Shown one piece after another: positions 42,532 to 50,751 of a stretch of DNA of 64,000 nucleotides; positions within the stretch are counted from its first letter, which is position 1, and each line of letters starts with the position of its first letter. A program made the position numbers and the translations under genes. This stretch comes from Lacrimispora indolis DSM 755 (GTDB taxonomy: Bacteria; Bacillota; Clostridia; Lachnospirales; Lachnospiraceae), in contig NZ_AZUI01000001.1 of the NCBI RefSeq assembly GCF_000526995.1, positions 868,001 to 932,000 of the forward strand. The letters run 5' to 3'. The notes beneath the pieces were generated by a model. It worked only from the letters and a program-made list of their open reading frames with translations. It was not told where the DNA came from and made no database searches.

Positions 42532-43284
42532 TCACTCAACCTCCCATTCCTGATGCTTTGAATCCGCACCCCTCTGATCCAGATAAAAAGGAATCTCACA
42601 TTCATACTCCGCCAATATCCCCCAGTCCCCCTGACCGTTTTTCCTTCCTGGTTCCTCCAAATTCACTTCTACAGATGGAGGGGATTCTGTAAGCTGGGCA
42701 ACAAGGCTCCTGCTTTCTTCCGTCAATCCCAGATACAGGCTTCCATTCAGCTGTTCCTCTTCCCTCAAGATCTCCCTGAATACATTAAAAACCAGCGGCT
42801 CCTCATATTCCTCCGGCAGGTATGCCCTCTCATATAGGTTTCCGTCTGCAACAACAGAAACGCTTTTGGCTTTCATGGATACCTGGAATTCAGGGGACTG
42901 GAAATCTGCTTCCCTGTTTCCAGGATCTGCAAAGGTGCTGTTCTGATCTTTTTCCATGGAAAATTGGATTCTTATGTAATTTCCCTCCAACAATTCTGCC
43001 GGCAGGCTGCCTTCCAGAAAAATACGTACCCTTTTTTTTCCATCCACCAGATCATACCTCATACTAATATCCGGAATTTCTATTATGCAGCCGCTGTCAT
43101 CTACCAGATGAACGGTCGGTTCCTGATCCTGGAATAACATATCAAACACACCTGTTGTTAAATTTCCTGCCACTGTTACAGAATCGGTCCAGACTGCATA
43201 GGTTCCTCCCATAAATCCCAGGCTAACAGCCATCATACAGACCAGCAGCAATTTACAAATGACAGCCAACCTTTTTGTTCTCAT
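42532..43284 (-). CDS. SipW-dependent secreted protein
   Basis: 250 residues. Signal LLLVCMMAVSLGFMGGTYAVWTD, then SVTVAGNLTTGVFDMLFQDQ, the same spacing of WTD and TTG as in the TasA-like protein. The mature part is beta-rich and soluble, with no anchor. Probable minor fibre or anchor subunit. GGGAGG lies inside the response regulator gene, which it overlaps by 32 bases, tying its translation to that gene. Confidence 0.78.
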   Translation of the reverse strand: MRTKRLAVICKLLLVCMMAVSLGFMGGTYAVWTDSVTVAGNLTTGVFDMLFQDQEPTVHLVDDSGCIIEIPDISMRYDLVDGKKRVRIFLEGSLPAELLEGNYIRIQFSMEKDQNSTFADPGNREADFQSPEFQVSMKAKSVSVVADGNLYERAYLPEEYEEPLVFNVFREILREEEQLNGSLYLGLTEESRSLVAQLTESPPSVEVNLEEPGRKNGQGDWGILAEYECEIPFYLDQRGADSKHQEWEVE

Positions 43285-43948
43285 GGCATCCTCCCTTCAC
43301 TTCATTTCCGGCATACCTGCCAGGTTCATGATGAAACAAAAAGCTGTTTTTGCTGGCAAAAACCACTGCTTCCATTCTGCCGCTCATTTCCAGCTTGTTT
43401 AATATACTGGTAACGTGCTTTTTCGTGGTTCCTTCTGAAATATAGAGAATCCGGCTGATTTTTGCATTGCTCAGACCCCGGCTCAAAAGCGATAAGACCT
43501 CCCGTTCTCTTTGGGTCAGGCTTCCAAGCATACGTTCTTCCTCCGAAACCTGATTCATCACTTCTACCAAAGCCGGAGAATAAAATTTTCCTCCCCGTTC
43601 CACAACCTTCAGTGCGTATACAATTTCATCAATAAACGCGTCTTTCAGAACATACGCATCGGCTCCCAGCTCTCTTGCATATAAAAAGTCATTTTGTGAT
43701 GAGGACGATGTGATGAAAAATTTCTTGCAGGCATATTTTTTGCATACCAGCCACTCCAAGAAATTAAATCCGCTTTCCTTTCCCAGGTTCACATCAATAA
43801 ATGCCATTTCTATTTCATTTTGCTCCATACATCTGATTGCTTCGTTTACACTGCCCGCCTGCTTAATTACTTCCTGCGGGCGTATCATCCTTATAATTGA
43901 TTCAATTCCCTGCCGGGATAAGGGATGATCATCCAGAATGAGCATCAT
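43253..43948 (-). CDS. NarL/LuxR-family response regulator of the SipW locus
   Basis: 231 residues. Receiver domain with Asp pair LILDDHPLSRQGIES, phospho-acceptor in MAFIDVNLGKESGFN, Lys in DAYVLKDAF. LuxR helix-turn-helix at about 145-205: GSLTQREREVLSLLSRGLSNAKISRILYISEGTTKKHVTSIL. Pairs with the kinase encoded just upstream (20-base overlap) and is fused by overlap to the first SipW substrate gene, so it most likely controls the secreted proteins. Confidence 0.92.
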   Translation of the reverse strand: MMLILDDHPLSRQGIESIIRMIRPQEVIKQAGSVNEAIRCMEQNEIEMAFIDVNLGKESGFNFLEWLVCKKYACKKFFITSSSSQNDFLYARELGADAYVLKDAFIDEIVYALKVVERGGKFYSPALVEVMNQVSEEERMLGSLTQREREVLSLLSRGLSNAKISRILYISEGTTKKHVTSILNKLEMSGRMEAVVFASKNSFLFHHEPGRYAGNEVKGGCHENKKVGCHL

Positions 43949-45593
43949 TTTCCAGTACCTCCTTATTCATTCCTCTGGGAAAATAAATGCAAATACTTGC
44001 ACCTTCTCCGCTTTTTGATTCAATGGCCATCCGCCCATTCAGCAAATAAACCATCCGGTATATGTTCTTTAATCCGTTGCCTCCCAGCCGCTCTGTTTTT
44101 TCCTTTGCAAATCCAGAGCCGTTATCCTTTACGGCTACCGATATTTCATCCTTCCTGAATAAAACACTGACCTCCACCTTATTTGCCTTACCGTGGCGGA
44201 TGGCATTGTTTACGGTCTCACAGACCGTGCGGTACAAAGCGATGCTTTGGCCGGTAGTCATGTAAGCCGCTTTTTCATCTATATTTACATCAATTTGGGC
44301 ACCGCAAAGCTTCTCAATTTCTTCCATATATTTTTTGACTTTCTTTACAAAGGCACGTCCGTCATGATCCTCAAAATGTTTCCCATAAATTGTTTCCCGC
44401 AGCTCCTTCATAATCATTTCCGCTGAATTCTTCAGCAGATCTGCCTGCTTCCGGGCCTGGGCCGTATGAAGATTTCCAATATTCTCTTCCAGCACTTTTA
44501 TGCCGCATACCAGAGCAAATAACCGTTGTATTACCGTGTCATGAATTTCATTGGCAATTCTGTTCTGCTCTTCGGAGATGATGTATTTTTCCAACTGTTC
44601 CTGTATGTCCATATTTCTGAAAATGGCTTCCAGTATCCTTTGATAAAAAGTATACTGATCTCTGGCTTTTTCAATATATCTTCCCCCCGGTCTTATAAGA
44701 ATTCCAAAGGGCCGGATATCCTGACCGATCCGGTTGATTTCATAGCTTTGTCCTTCCAATTCCACATCAAGACTATCCGCTTCACTGGAAAGAATGCAGG
44801 CCGCTTTACAGAACAGCTTCTGAAACAGGGTGTCATTCATCTGAAGGCTGATTTTTCTTTTTACCTTTTCCCTTTCGTCAAGTTCTGCAAGAATCAACCC
44901 TTTGGGGGCTATGGTTTTCTGAAGAAACTTTGCCAGTTCCTCTATCATGCGTTCAGGGCCGGTCATGGCAAACAAGTTATACATATCATACAAATCTGTA
45001 ATCTGCTTCAGTGCCTGCTCTGTTTTTTCCTTTTCCAGGATCAGATTCTGGTTCAGCACCATCTGTTCCTCATGAATCTGATCCAACCTGTGCACATAAC
45101 GAAGCAGTACATGAAAACCACCTGTGACAATGATAATCCCAATACAAACATTTAACTCCAGATAAGAAATCGTCTTTGACAAACCCTGTCCACCTCTCAT
45201 CAGCCCGCACAACAGACACCATACAGTCGCAGGGACCACCAGAACCATGGTGCGCTCCAATGTCATCATAAGAAACAGGCAGCCAACATAATACCAAAGA
45301 TATGGACTGGAAAAACCACCGCTTAATAAAATAAAGATTCCATTTGCAAATAGTTCCAGTCCCACGGTGATCCTGATCCAGATCATTGGGGATTCCTGCA
45401 AAAGCATCCTCTTATACAGAAAATTTCCCAGCATGCATGCGCACAGCATCCCTGTGCTTAACACAAGCCGCCCTGCCAGGCTGTTTTCATGGCGATGTAT
45501 CAGAAACAGATAAACAACAGTCAAAAACGTAATGGAGATAATTCTGTAACTGATACAAATATTTAAGTATCCCATCTGTTCAGAATTTTTCAT
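43929..45593 (-). CDS. HisKA_3-type sensor histidine kinase of the SipW locus
   Basis: 554 residues from the ATG at 45593, which shares ATGA with the preceding stop and has AGGAG nine bases upstream; the longer open frame overlaps that gene and is not used. Six membrane segments at about 15-185, a coiled-coil linker (about 190-220), a GAF-like region, the phospho-acceptor His in EEQNRIANEIHDTVIQRLF, then the ATPase with DNGSGFAKE and GGNGLKNIYRMVYLL. NarL-type partner of the regulator at 43253. Confidence 0.92.
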   Translation of the reverse strand: MKNSEQMGYLNICISYRIISITFLTVVYLFLIHRHENSLAGRLVLSTGMLCACMLGNFLYKRMLLQESPMIWIRITVGLELFANGIFILLSGGFSSPYLWYYVGCLFLMMTLERTMVLVVPATVWCLLCGLMRGGQGLSKTISYLELNVCIGIIIVTGGFHVLLRYVHRLDQIHEEQMVLNQNLILEKEKTEQALKQITDLYDMYNLFAMTGPERMIEELAKFLQKTIAPKGLILAELDEREKVKRKISLQMNDTLFQKLFCKAACILSSEADSLDVELEGQSYEINRIGQDIRPFGILIRPGGRYIEKARDQYTFYQRILEAIFRNMDIQEQLEKYIISEEQNRIANEIHDTVIQRLFALVCGIKVLEENIGNLHTAQARKQADLLKNSAEMIMKELRETIYGKHFEDHDGRAFVKKVKKYMEEIEKLCGAQIDVNIDEKAAYMTTGQSIALYRTVCETVNNAIRHGKANKVEVSVLFRKDEISVAVKDNGSGFAKEKTERLGGNGLKNIYRMVYLLNGRMAIESKSGEGASICIYFPRGMNKEVLENDAHSG

Positions 45594-46018
45594 ATTATGA
45601 GTCTCCTGTTTGGTGTCTCTGCTTTTTTCCAGAATGCTTCTCCAAAAGTCAGCCTTTTTGCCACCACAATATATTTTCCATTTTCCGTATGATGAGCAAA
45701 CAAGCGGCTGCCCCGATGCTGCATTTCCCAAAGAAACCCGTCGCTGATTCCGCATTCCTGATACAACCGGTCAGCTGCCTTTCGGTATTCCACCCATTTT
45801 AGCTGGGACATTTTAATTTCAGATGCCATGATTATGCGCTGTCCGACGGTTTGTTCATCCAACTGGCTGTAGTACATGCCTTCGTATACAATATCCAGTT
45901 CTTTCTTTTCATGATAATCTGTCCTGATAACCAGTTCTCCTCCGGCTTCATCCGAAGTCACCTGCAAAATACGCACGCCCCCATACAGTACGCTCCCATA
46001 CTCAAAGGACCAACTCAT
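45590..46018 (-). CDS. Unknown protein heading the SipW two-component operon
   Basis: 142 residues; not recognised. Soluble and mixed alpha-beta: MSWSFEYGSVLYGGVRILQVTSDEAGG, then DIVYEGMYYSQLDEQTVGQRIIMASEIKMSQLKWVEYRKAADRLYQ, and RLFAHHTENGKYIVVAKRLTFGEAFW. No signal or membrane segment. Four-base ATGA overlap with the kinase gene implies coupled translation and a role with the kinase, perhaps as a regulator or ligand-binding partner. AAGGTGAT ribosome-binding site before the ATG at 46018. Confidence 0.7.
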   Translation of the reverse strand: MSWSFEYGSVLYGGVRILQVTSDEAGGELVIRTDYHEKKELDIVYEGMYYSQLDEQTVGQRIIMASEIKMSQLKWVEYRKAADRLYQECGISDGFLWEMQHRGSRLFAHHTENGKYIVVAKRLTFGEAFWKKAETPNRRLII

Positions 46019-46076
46019 TTCATCACCTTCTTTCTTTTTCCTGCTCTAAGACTATCATGGTAAATACTTACTACAT

Positions 46077-46095
46077 AGTTACCATGAGTTACCAT
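46077..46095. promoter_or_regulatory. Tandem AGTTACCAT repeat upstream of the SipW operon
   Basis: AGTTACCAT at 46077-46085 and again at 46087-46095, ten bases apart, with an inverted ATGGTAAA near 46057-46064. A related pair, GTTACTACCGGTTACC, lies near 47109. Likely binding site for one of the two local response regulators. Confidence 0.5.
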
Positions 46096-46110
46096 CTTCT
46101 CTGCCACATG

Positions 46111-46145
46111 AAAAAGCCGGGAAAATTCCCCGACAGGACTCCGGC
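46111..46145 (-). terminator. Terminator of the orphan response regulator
   Basis: GCCGG (46116-46120) / CCGGC (46141-46145), with an inner GGGAAAATTCCC palindrome; TTTTT follows on the minus strand. It places the regulator at 46152 in a separate unit from the SipW operon. Confidence 0.7.
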
Positions 46146-46151
46146 AAGTGA

Positions 46152-46790
46152 TTAAAAGGATTGGATCAGTTTCTTCAAGTCACTGCGTTTATTTACGCAT
46201 TTTTTTTCATAGATAATACCAGCCACCTTTTTTACATAGTTATAAGAATAATTCAATTCCTGACCGATTTCCTGATTGGTATAACCCAGAGCGATCAGCC
46301 GCATGATCTTTTTTTCCGTTTCTGTCAGTCCTATTGCCGCACTTTCAAATTTATTTTCATCCAGCCATCCGCTGTACTCGCTTTTCTCCATCATTCTCAA
46401 TAATCGAAGCCTCCTGCCGTTTTCCAGATGCACGCGGATCCTGGCCAGTAAAATCTCCTTGACAAACGGTTTTATAATATAATCCACCGCACCAAAAGAC
46501 AATCCTTTCAATTCAATCTCCGGCCTGTCCATTCCGCTGATAAATACAACAGGGACGTCCTGGACATCATCAATTTCCCTCAACGCTGCCATCGTATCAA
46601 ACCCGTCCAACTCCGGCATATATATATCCAGCAGAATAATATCTGGCACATAATCTGAAGTAAGCAAAGAAAGAGCGTCTCTTCCAGATTTTACACAGCT
46701 TACAGCATAATCTGTCCGCAGGGTTTCATCTGCCATTCTAAGAAGTATTGGATCATCATCCACAATCAAAATGGCATCTTTATTCTCCAT
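46152..46790 (-). CDS. Response regulator with C-terminal LuxR-type helix-turn-helix
   Basis: 212 residues from the ATG at 46790 (GGGGAGG eight bases upstream; a GTG three codons earlier abuts that site). Receiver: ILIVDDDPILLRMADETL, phospho-acceptor in IILLDIYMPELDGFD, the conserved Ser in VVFISGMD, Lys in YIIKPF. C-terminal HTH at about 150-210: GLTETEKKIMRLIALGYTNQEIGQELNYSYNYVKKVAG. No kinase is coded in the same unit; it may take phosphate from the kinase at 43929 or act on its own. Confidence 0.9.
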   Translation of the reverse strand: MENKDAILIVDDDPILLRMADETLRTDYAVSCVKSGRDALSLLTSDYVPDIILLDIYMPELDGFDTMAALREIDDVQDVPVVFISGMDRPEIELKGLSFGAVDYIIKPFVKEILLARIRVHLENGRRLRLLRMMEKSEYSGWLDENKFESAAIGLTETEKKIMRLIALGYTNQEIGQELNYSYNYVKKVAGIIYEKKCVNKRSDLKKLIQSF

Positions 46791-47382
46791 TTGTGTCACC
46801 TCCCCTTAAAGAAGCAGAAGAGCTTATTCCTCCTGATTCCAAATTCATCCACCCTTTGTCAGATCTTCTTCAGACATCTTACTGTTTTATGTGCATTTTC
46901 AGCACTGACCAGGTAATGAATAGCTCCTGTCTGACTTTTGCCATATCATTTCCTGTTCAGCCATAAAAAGCCATGCCCACATTCAGCATTGCCGGGGTGA
47001 GTAACAGCTGCATGTCTCCTCAAATAATGTGGGATACTTACCCTGTTGATTTTGGAATTTCATGTATATTCTGTTTTAATTATACTCTGCAGGCTAAATA
47101 TAGAATAGTTACTACCGGTTACCTATATTTTTCCCTTATGTCAGAACATTTATCTTACTTTACAGACCCCTTCCAGTATATCCTGCAGGTACTCAATTGC
47201 ACCTCCAAGGTCCTATATTTTTGTCTGTCAATTACTGTTTTTCATTTCAATTATTATATATTACATTATTGTTACATAAGTACCTCAATGACCTTGTTAC
47301 AAAGTAAATTTTAAAAGTGACTCACGCTCGTCCCCGGAGGCGCATATGATATTACAATAGAAAAGGCAAAGGAGTTTCTTAT
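46791..47382. other. Long non-coding region before the Cys-rich gene
   Basis: 592 bases without a credible gene. Contents: the leader of the response regulator, a GTTAC pair near 47109, and the promoter module at 47225-47300. After it, GGAGG at about 47337 precedes a four-codon frame (ATG ATA TTA CAA TAG) just before the Cys-rich gene. Confidence 0.55.
47225..47300 (+). promoter_or_regulatory. Promoter module homologous to the one at 28018-28093
   Basis: TTACTG, 17-base spacer, TATATA, then ATTACATT and TGTTACATAAGT (47270-47281). Compared with the other copy, the first TGTTAC half-site is kept and the second is lost (reads TACCTC). About 63 of 76 bases agree by eye. Confidence 0.6.
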
Positions 47383-47679
47383 ATGTGCTGCCCAGGCAAT
47401 TTTACCCCCTACCGAGATGTAAACTGCAAAGACCTGGCGATCTTCCATGAAGCCACCAGGGAATTACGGGGCGCAACCTACAAGCCCTATCTGGTATCCA
47501 TTCAGGAAGCCAGGGGAATCAACTTCCGCTTTATCTGCAATTCCTTCATTATGACCCGCCCGCCTCAGAATGCCATAACCATGGTATGCATCTTCATACC
47601 CTTTTGCAAGGATCCGGAAAAGGAGAAGGTACGGGCAGTTGTAACGGATATATGTAAAATGGGTTGCTATAAAGGTTAA
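47383..47679 (+). CDS. 98-residue Cys-rich protein with stefin-like motif order
   Basis: AAGGAG lies eight bases before the ATG. Eight Cys (positions 2, 3, 15, 52, 69, 75, 90, 95) and no signal peptide. No family was recognised directly, but the order of features matches type 1 cystatins: an N-terminal Pro-Gly, a helix (DLAIFHEATREL), a strand running into QEARGINFRF (compare QVVAGTNY of stefins), then RPPQN (compare LPGQN). Total length is also that of stefins. If correct, it would inhibit papain-like proteases; a C1 protease is coded at 513. This is inference from motif order only. Confidence 0.7.
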   Translation: MCCPGNFTPYRDVNCKDLAIFHEATRELRGATYKPYLVSIQEARGINFRFICNSFIMTRPPQNAITMVCIFIPFCKDPEKEKVRAVVTDICKMGCYKG

Positions 47680-47814
47680 GAGAAGATTCGCAGAAAATAT
47701 CAAAATATTATTTCCGCTTTGTCTTAATGTTTTACAAAAAGACTTCGCGATTTCATAAGCTATAGAAAACTGCATTTAAAAATAACAAAAACGTAAGCTG
47801 GAAAGCCGGAATAT

Positions 47815-47853
47815 AAATCGGAGATCAGGTGTCATCCTGTCCCGATTTTCTTT
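47815..47853 (+). terminator. Probable terminator of the Cys-rich gene
   Basis: AATCGG (47816-47821) / CCGATT (47842-47847) with an inner CAGG / CCTG pair, followed by TTCTTTC. It is about 135 bases past the stop. Confidence 0.55.
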
Positions 47854-47927
47854 CATTAGCGGCCTTACTCCCCAAACCTGTCCGAAAATCCAGGCTGAAA
47901 TAAAGAAACAGCCTGCCCGATCACAAT

Positions 47928-47974
47928 AAAAACGGTATTAATAAAGCGGTAAAAAGCTTTATTAATACCGTTTT
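47928..47974 (-). terminator. Terminator of the alcohol dehydrogenase gene
   Basis: 19-bp perfect stem, AAAACGGTATTAATAAAGC (47928-47946) with GCTTTATTAATACCGTTTT (47956-47974); the minus-strand side ends in CGTTTTTATTG. Confidence 0.9.
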
Positions 47975-48011
47975 GATCTGATCAGAACAGGCAGTTAACT
48001 CCTTAAAAAAC

Positions 48012-49199
48012 CTAAAAAGCCAGCCGGTACACATCGACCATTTCTGCTTTCCCTAATGACCGGATTCCAGGTAAGGTCCTGGCTCCGTAAAAGGAACATT
48101 TTTCCGCAAGCACTTCTAAGTCTGTTTCTTTTATTCCGGCATTCAGCTCTCTTAGGGTGACAGGCATTCCAATACTCCTGAAAAACCCTTCCAAGGCGCT
48201 GATCCCATTAAGAGCCGTTTTTAATGGTTTCTCAAAGTTCATCTCCTCATTCATCACCCGCACAGCCAGCTGGGCAAATCTCATGGGATCGTCTTCGCAT
48301 ACGTACCTGGCCCAGGAACAGAATAAGGCGGATAATCCGGCGCCGTGGGCAATGGCCGGATACATACCGGACAACTCATGCTCCAGCTGGTGAACCTGCA
48401 TCATGAATTCCCTTCCCAAACCGGTCAGCTCATTATGGGAGAGACTTCCCGCCCACATAAGGGTTGCCCGCGCCCCGTAATCCTCAGGATTTTTGTCAGC
48501 CACAGCTCCCGCTTCCATAACAGAGGTCAAAAGCCCTTCTGCAATCCGGTCCGTAAGAGGCGTATCCTTTGTGTTTCCTCCCAGATACCGTTCCAGAGTG
48601 TGCATCATGATATCCACGGTTCCGCAGCCGGTCTGGAATTTATTGACGGTAAAGGTCAGCTCCGGATTGCAGATGGCAAACAGGGGCCGGTGTGTGGGAC
48701 TGTTGAATCCCCGTTTTAAATCTCCTTCTTCATTTGTGATAACACAGGATAAGCTTGTCTCACTTCCTGAAGCAGACAGGGTGAGGATGTTGCCGTGGGG
48801 AAGGGCTTTTGCCGGAACTACTTCCTTTAAAAAGAATTTCCAAGGGTCAATTTCAGGATTAGGCGCTCCGTCAGCAATGCACTTGGCCGAGTCAATGACA
48901 CTTCCCCCTCCCACTGCCAGGATAAACTCCACATGTTCCTTTCTGCATAGTTCCATTCCTTCCTTTGCCAGGGACAAGACCGGATTTGGCTGCACGCCTC
49001 CAAAAAGTACGTATTCAATCCCGTGTTCCTTTAAGGACTCCTCCACCAGTCCAAGAAGTCCGCTTTTCTTTACGCTGCATCCCCCATAATGAATCATGAT
49101 CTTACGAAATCCATATTCTGAAATGATGGCACCTGCCTTCTTATGGGTATCACGGCCAAATATCACTCTTGTGGGTACACAATATTCAAAATTATTCAT
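48012..49199 (-). CDS. Iron-containing alcohol dehydrogenase (butanol dehydrogenase type)
   Basis: 395 residues from the ATG at 49199; the longer frame adds 16 basic residues without support. Group III features: N-terminal FEYCVPTRVIFG, NAD(P) loop AVGGGSVIDSAKCIA (about 95-110), and metal-binding Asp/His region GTVDIMMHTLERYL, VHQLEHELSGMYPAIAHGAGL. Reduces aldehydes to alcohols, probably for redox balance in fermentation. Monocistronic. Confidence 0.93.
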   Translation of the reverse strand: MNNFEYCVPTRVIFGRDTHKKAGAIISEYGFRKIMIHYGGCSVKKSGLLGLVEESLKEHGIEYVLFGGVQPNPVLSLAKEGMELCRKEHVEFILAVGGGSVIDSAKCIADGAPNPEIDPWKFFLKEVVPAKALPHGNILTLSASGSETSLSCVITNEEGDLKRGFNSPTHRPLFAICNPELTFTVNKFQTGCGTVDIMMHTLERYLGGNTKDTPLTDRIAEGLLTSVMEAGAVADKNPEDYGARATLMWAGSLSHNELTGLGREFMMQVHQLEHELSGMYPAIAHGAGLSALFCSWARYVCEDDPMRFAQLAVRVMNEEMNFEKPLKTALNGISALEGFFRSIGMPVTLRELNAGIKETDLEVLAEKCSFYGARTLPGIRSLGKAEMVDVYRLAF

Positions 49200-49508
49200 T
49201 CCTAGCCTCACTTTCCGCTGCGGTCTGATCTTTCTGTTCCGCATCATTTTTATTCTTAAGATGAATTATACCATGAACATTTCTTATTTCCAATACAGAC
49301 TCTCTCCTACATTTTTCTTCATATTTTTGACTCCTTTTGCATATCTTATAAGGGAAAGCCTTAGACACCTGCTTTCCTTTTTCATATGTATTAATTAGGG
49401 AGTTCGACTCACCTGGCGGCTCATCGAACGGCTGATTTACTGATTCAGACCGGGCCTGGCTTGCCTTTATGAATTAAATCATGCCATGGAATGACAAGGA
49501 GAACGTTT
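49200..49508. other. Divergent intergenic region
   Basis: 309 bases between the divergent alcohol dehydrogenase and M23 genes. AT-rich on the left and mixed on the right; no clear consensus promoter, repeat or small gene seen. Confidence 0.5.
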
Positions 49509-50675
49509 ATGAACCTATTTAAAAAAGATATCAGATTTTCCCATGTGTCCAGACATCATATCATCATTTACATAGAAGTTATCATTTTGACATTTCTTCT
49601 GGTCTCCTTATTTTTCGTATCCCCAGGCGGGAAGTTCTCATTTCCGGTAGCTAATCAGGACAAAAACGCCAGTCCCTCTGAAGCAAAAAAGTTTATTAAA
49701 TGGGTGGATTTTGACGTGACTGCAAAGGCCATGCAGGAAGCCTTCCGGTATGATGTCAACACCTGCCAGTCTGAGCCTCATTTAAACTGGGTGGAGCTGC
49801 TGGCTTATCTTGGGGCCAAGTACGGAGGGGACTTTTCCAGATATTCCACCAAAGACTTGGATGGGCTGGCTGAACAGCTTCTTTCCGGTAAGACTATGGA
49901 AGAACTGACTGCAAAAATGACTCATTACTCCTATTACAGAGAGGCCTATGGAGCTGTATTGGATGGCCTTGTGGGACAGTATGAAATTCAGATCTCCTCT
50001 GAAAATGCTCCCCTTTATGCTACTCCTGCCCTCCTTCCTGACGGCAGCCTGGATCCGGACCGGGTATGGGTAAAAAAGTATGGGTTGAAAGGGTTTTCCC
50101 CCATTGCCAAGGGGTTTCCCTATAATGATTTCGACGATTTTGGAGTTGCCCGCTCTTATGGCTACAGAAGGCAGCATCTGGGGCATGATATGATGGGTCA
50201 GGTGGGAACTCCCGTAATTGCGGTGGAAAGCGGCTATGTAGAGGCCATCGGCTGGAACCAGTACGGCGGATGGCGTTTGGGGATCCGCAGCTTTGATGGA
50301 AAACGGTATTACTATTACGCTCATTTAAGAAAAAATTATCCTTATCATAAATCCTTAAGCCAGGGCAGCATTGTCACGGCCGGAGATGTGATCGGCTATC
50401 TGGGGCGTACCGGATACAGCCGGAATGAAAATACCAACAATATCAATGAGCCTCATCTTCACTTTGGGCTTCAGCTGATTTTTGACGAGTCCCAGAAAGA
50501 GGGAAACAATGAGATCTGGGTGAGCTGCTATGAGCTCACTAAATTCCTTTCCATGAACCGTTCCCAGACGCTTAAAAACCAGGAAACAAAGGAGTATAAC
50601 CGGGTGTATGACATGAGGGATCCTGGAATCCCTGACAATTTCGTTCCGCCGGAGCCTCCCAAGGAAGAAAATTGA
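49509..50675 (+). CDS. Membrane-anchored M23 metallopeptidase
   Basis: 388 residues from the ATG at 49509 (AAGGAG seven bases upstream; the ATG at 49491 lies before it). One membrane helix at about 15-38, then an extracellular region and the LytM fold with the zinc motifs RRQHLGHDMMG (HxxxD) and EPHLHFGLQL (HxH), plus YYYYAHLRKN. Predicted peptidoglycan endopeptidase. An Asp-Asp-Phe-Gly region and YGYRRQHLGHD are typical of clostridial spore- or division-linked M23 proteins, but the process is not determined. Confidence 0.9.
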   Translation: MNLFKKDIRFSHVSRHHIIIYIEVIILTFLLVSLFFVSPGGKFSFPVANQDKNASPSEAKKFIKWVDFDVTAKAMQEAFRYDVNTCQSEPHLNWVELLAYLGAKYGGDFSRYSTKDLDGLAEQLLSGKTMEELTAKMTHYSYYREAYGAVLDGLVGQYEIQISSENAPLYATPALLPDGSLDPDRVWVKKYGLKGFSPIAKGFPYNDFDDFGVARSYGYRRQHLGHDMMGQVGTPVIAVESGYVEAIGWNQYGGWRLGIRSFDGKRYYYYAHLRKNYPYHKSLSQGSIVTAGDVIGYLGRTGYSRNENTNNINEPHLHFGLQLIFDESQKEGNNEIWVSCYELTKFLSMNRSQTLKNQETKEYNRVYDMRDPGIPDNFVPPEPPKEEN

Positions 50676-50685
50676 TCATTCCACA

Positions 50686-50720
50686 GCAAAAGGGCTGTTG
50701 CGGCAAGTGCAACAGCCCTT
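50686..50720. terminator. Terminator between the convergent M23 and agmatine deiminase genes
   Basis: 12-bp perfect stem AAGGGCTGTTGC (50690-50701) / GCAACAGCCCTT (50709-50720). On the minus strand TTTTGC follows. Confidence 0.85.
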
Positions 50721-50751
50721 ATATACATTTGAGGAGATTTGTGGTAACGCT

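Larger units (their letters stand above)
47680..48011. other. Intergenic region with two terminators
   Basis: 332 bases between the convergent Cys-rich and alcohol dehydrogenase genes. Only the two terminators listed separately were recognised. Confidence 0.7.

Noticed and set aside
47340..47365. Four-codon frame with GGAGG before the Cys-rich gene
   Set aside because: Too short to support as a gene; noted only as a possible decayed start inherited with the promoter module.
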